Shown: positions 62,951-64,000 of the stretch, piece after piece
How positions within the stretch are numbered: position 1 is the first letter of the stretch
How the letters are laid out: the number at the start of each line of letters is the position of its first letter
The notes under the pieces: generated by a model
Databases searched by the model: none
What the model was told of the DNA's origin: nothing
Seen by the model: the letters and a program-made list of their open reading frames with translations, nothing else
Translations under genes and position numbers: made by a program
Source of the DNA: Pseudobdellovibrionaceae bacterium
GTDB taxonomy: Bacteria > Bdellovibrionota > Bdellovibrionia > Bdellovibrionales > Bdellovibrionaceae
DNA length: 64,000 bases
Assembly: GCA_016719575.1 (NCBI GenBank)
Contig: JADJYV010000013.1
Span: 1,488,001 to 1,552,000 of the forward strand
Reading direction: 5' to 3'

Positions 62951-64000
62951 TTGCCAACTTCAACACCTGTTTCTTCATCAGATTTCCACCCTGTAGAGGC
63001 TATGGCAGATTTGCGCCATGAGTTCGGTGAACATGGTGGCGTAAATATGTCCATCGAGGCCAGCACTACGTTTTCTGTTCTCGATGCCAAGACTCTGCCT
63101 GAAATTTTCAGAGGACTACGCGGACCAGACCAGTGCGGCTGCTTCCTATACGGAAGACACTTTAATCCTACAGTTTATAATTTAGGAAAACAGCTCGCCC
63201 AAATGGAAGGCGCAGAAGCAGGTTATTGTACGTCTTCGGGAATGGGAGCCATCTCTTCTGTTCTTTTACAGTGCTGCGATATGGGCGATGAAATTTTGGC
63301 TAGTTCCACCATTTACGGTGGTACCTATGCGCTTCTTCATGATTACTTGCCAAAAAAGTGTGGGATAAAAACACATTTCGTTGATGTACAAGACCTCTCA
63401 TTCGTGATGAATTCGATCACCCCCAAAACAAAAGTTATCTATGTGGAAACCATCTCAAATCCCATGTTACAGGTCGCAGATATTCCCGCCCTGGCTCAAA
63501 TTGCAAAAAAACATGGAATTAAACTTATTGTCGATAATACATTTTCTCCACTAATGGTTTCGCCAATAAAGCTTGGCGCCGATATCGTAGTCTACTCGTT
63601 AACAAAGTACATTAATGGCGCCTCTGATATTATCGCTGGTGCCGTCTGTGCTTCACACTCATTTATCGAATCCATGATGGATTTGCACCTAGGGTCCCTG
63701 ATGTTACTCGGCCCCACTCTAGATCCCCATTCGGCATCAGCAATCAGCTTACGCCTGCCCCACCTTTACTTGCGAATAAAGGAGCACTCTCAGAGAGCCC
63801 TTCTCTTCTCAAAGAGACTGAAAGATCTTGGCGTCACAGTGATTTATCCTGGCTTAGAAGGTCACTCTGGCAAAAAAATCCTTGAGCGCGTTGGTCACCA
63901 AGAATTTGGCTATGGTGGCATATTTTGCGTTGATATGGGCACTTCCGAAAAAGCCAATCAATTGATGGACACTCTGCAAAACGAGCAAAAATTTGGGATT
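62951..64000 (+). CDS. Cys/Met-metabolism PLP enzyme (methionine gamma-lyase-like), 3' partial
   Basis: The frame starts at TTG 62951, five bases after GGAGG, and is open to the end of the window (350 codons seen). It has the PLP-enzyme landmarks of the Cys/Met metabolism family: YGRHFNPTVYNLGKQLAQMEG, CTSSGMGAISSVL, IYVETISNPMLQVADIP, LIVDNTFSP, and the Schiff-base Lys in VYSLTKYINGASD. Members cleave or form C-S bonds (methionine gamma-lyase, cystathionine synthase or lyase). Which one cannot be told from the N-terminal part. It lies 120 bases after the DUF3419 gene and is probably a separate unit. Confidence 0.85.
   Translation, partial: MPTSTPVSSSDFHPVEAMADLRHEFGEHGGVNMSIEASTTFSVLDAKTLPEIFRGLRGPDQCGCFLYGRHFNPTVYNLGKQLAQMEGAEAGYCTSSGMGAISSVLLQCCDMGDEILASSTIYGGTYALLHDYLPKKCGIKTHFVDVQDLSFVMNSITPKTKVIYVETISNPMLQVADIPALAQIAKKHGIKLIVDNTFSPLMVSPIKLGADIVVYSLTKYINGASDIIAGAVCASHSFIESMMDLHLGSLMLLGPTLDPHSASAISLRLPHLYLRIKEHSQRALLFSKRLKDLGVTVIYPGLEGHSGKKILERVGHQEFGYGGIFCVDMGTSEKANQLMDTLQNEQKFGI

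Noticed and set aside
1..64000. CRISPR array or insertion sequence
   Set aside because: No direct repeat-spacer pattern and no transposase with terminal inverted repeats was seen in the window.

Overview
The window looks like a chromosome segment of a Gram-negative bacterium, most likely from the Bdellovibrio group (Bdellovibrionota). That placement is inference from gene content: tandem ArsA-type ATPases beside a T. ferrooxidans-type GshA, a TPR/winged-helix regulator, an ftsE-ftsX-envC-ctpA operon, amgK-murU, and many small Cys- or Gly-rich secreted proteins of unknown role. No rRNA or phylogenetic marker was used.

Bases 1-8491 are one end of an integrated conjugative element: VirB6/8/9/10-like transfer genes, a VirD4-type coupling protein, a lipoprotein, a winged-helix/nuclease-fold protein, a cluster of inverted repeats that could be an oriT, a small regulatory operon and a large serine recombinase. 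The element ends at the 3' end of a tRNA-Val(UAC) gene (8492-8567, minus), and the recombinase frame runs antisense into that tRNA.

Bases 8600-46970 are mostly housekeeping. They hold a proteolysis block (lon, clpX, clpP, pepA), a GshA/ArsA operon, trigger factor, the FtsEX-EnvC-Ctp cell-separation operon, MscL, a PBP1A-UvrA-ABC exporter operon, a sigma-54 activator with a degenerate partner, and the AmgK-MurU wall-recycling pair. Both lon and clpX are broken by single-base deletions as read here. A third probable one-base shift lies in the mobile element, so either the sequence has homopolymer errors or these are real lesions.

Bases 47120-62830 form a tightly packed, AT-richer run of twelve plus-strand genes. 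They encode a formyltransferase-like protein, an alpha/beta-hydrolase fused to an OleC-like AMP-ligase, a UbiA prenyltransferase, a PEP-synthase/rifampin-phosphotransferase-like enzyme, a diacylglycerol-kinase-like protein, a thioester-reductase-like SDR and a fatty acyl-ACP reductase fused to a quinate-dehydrogenase-like domain. These are followed by a LolD/LolC-like ABC transporter, a LolA-like periplasmic protein, an outer-membrane protein and a BtaA-like (DUF3419) enzyme. Together they read as an uncharacterised pathway that makes an unusual lipid or lipophilic metabolite and moves it to the outer membrane. This is the best candidate here for an undescribed system. The window ends inside a methionine gamma-lyase/cystathionine gamma-synthase-type gene.
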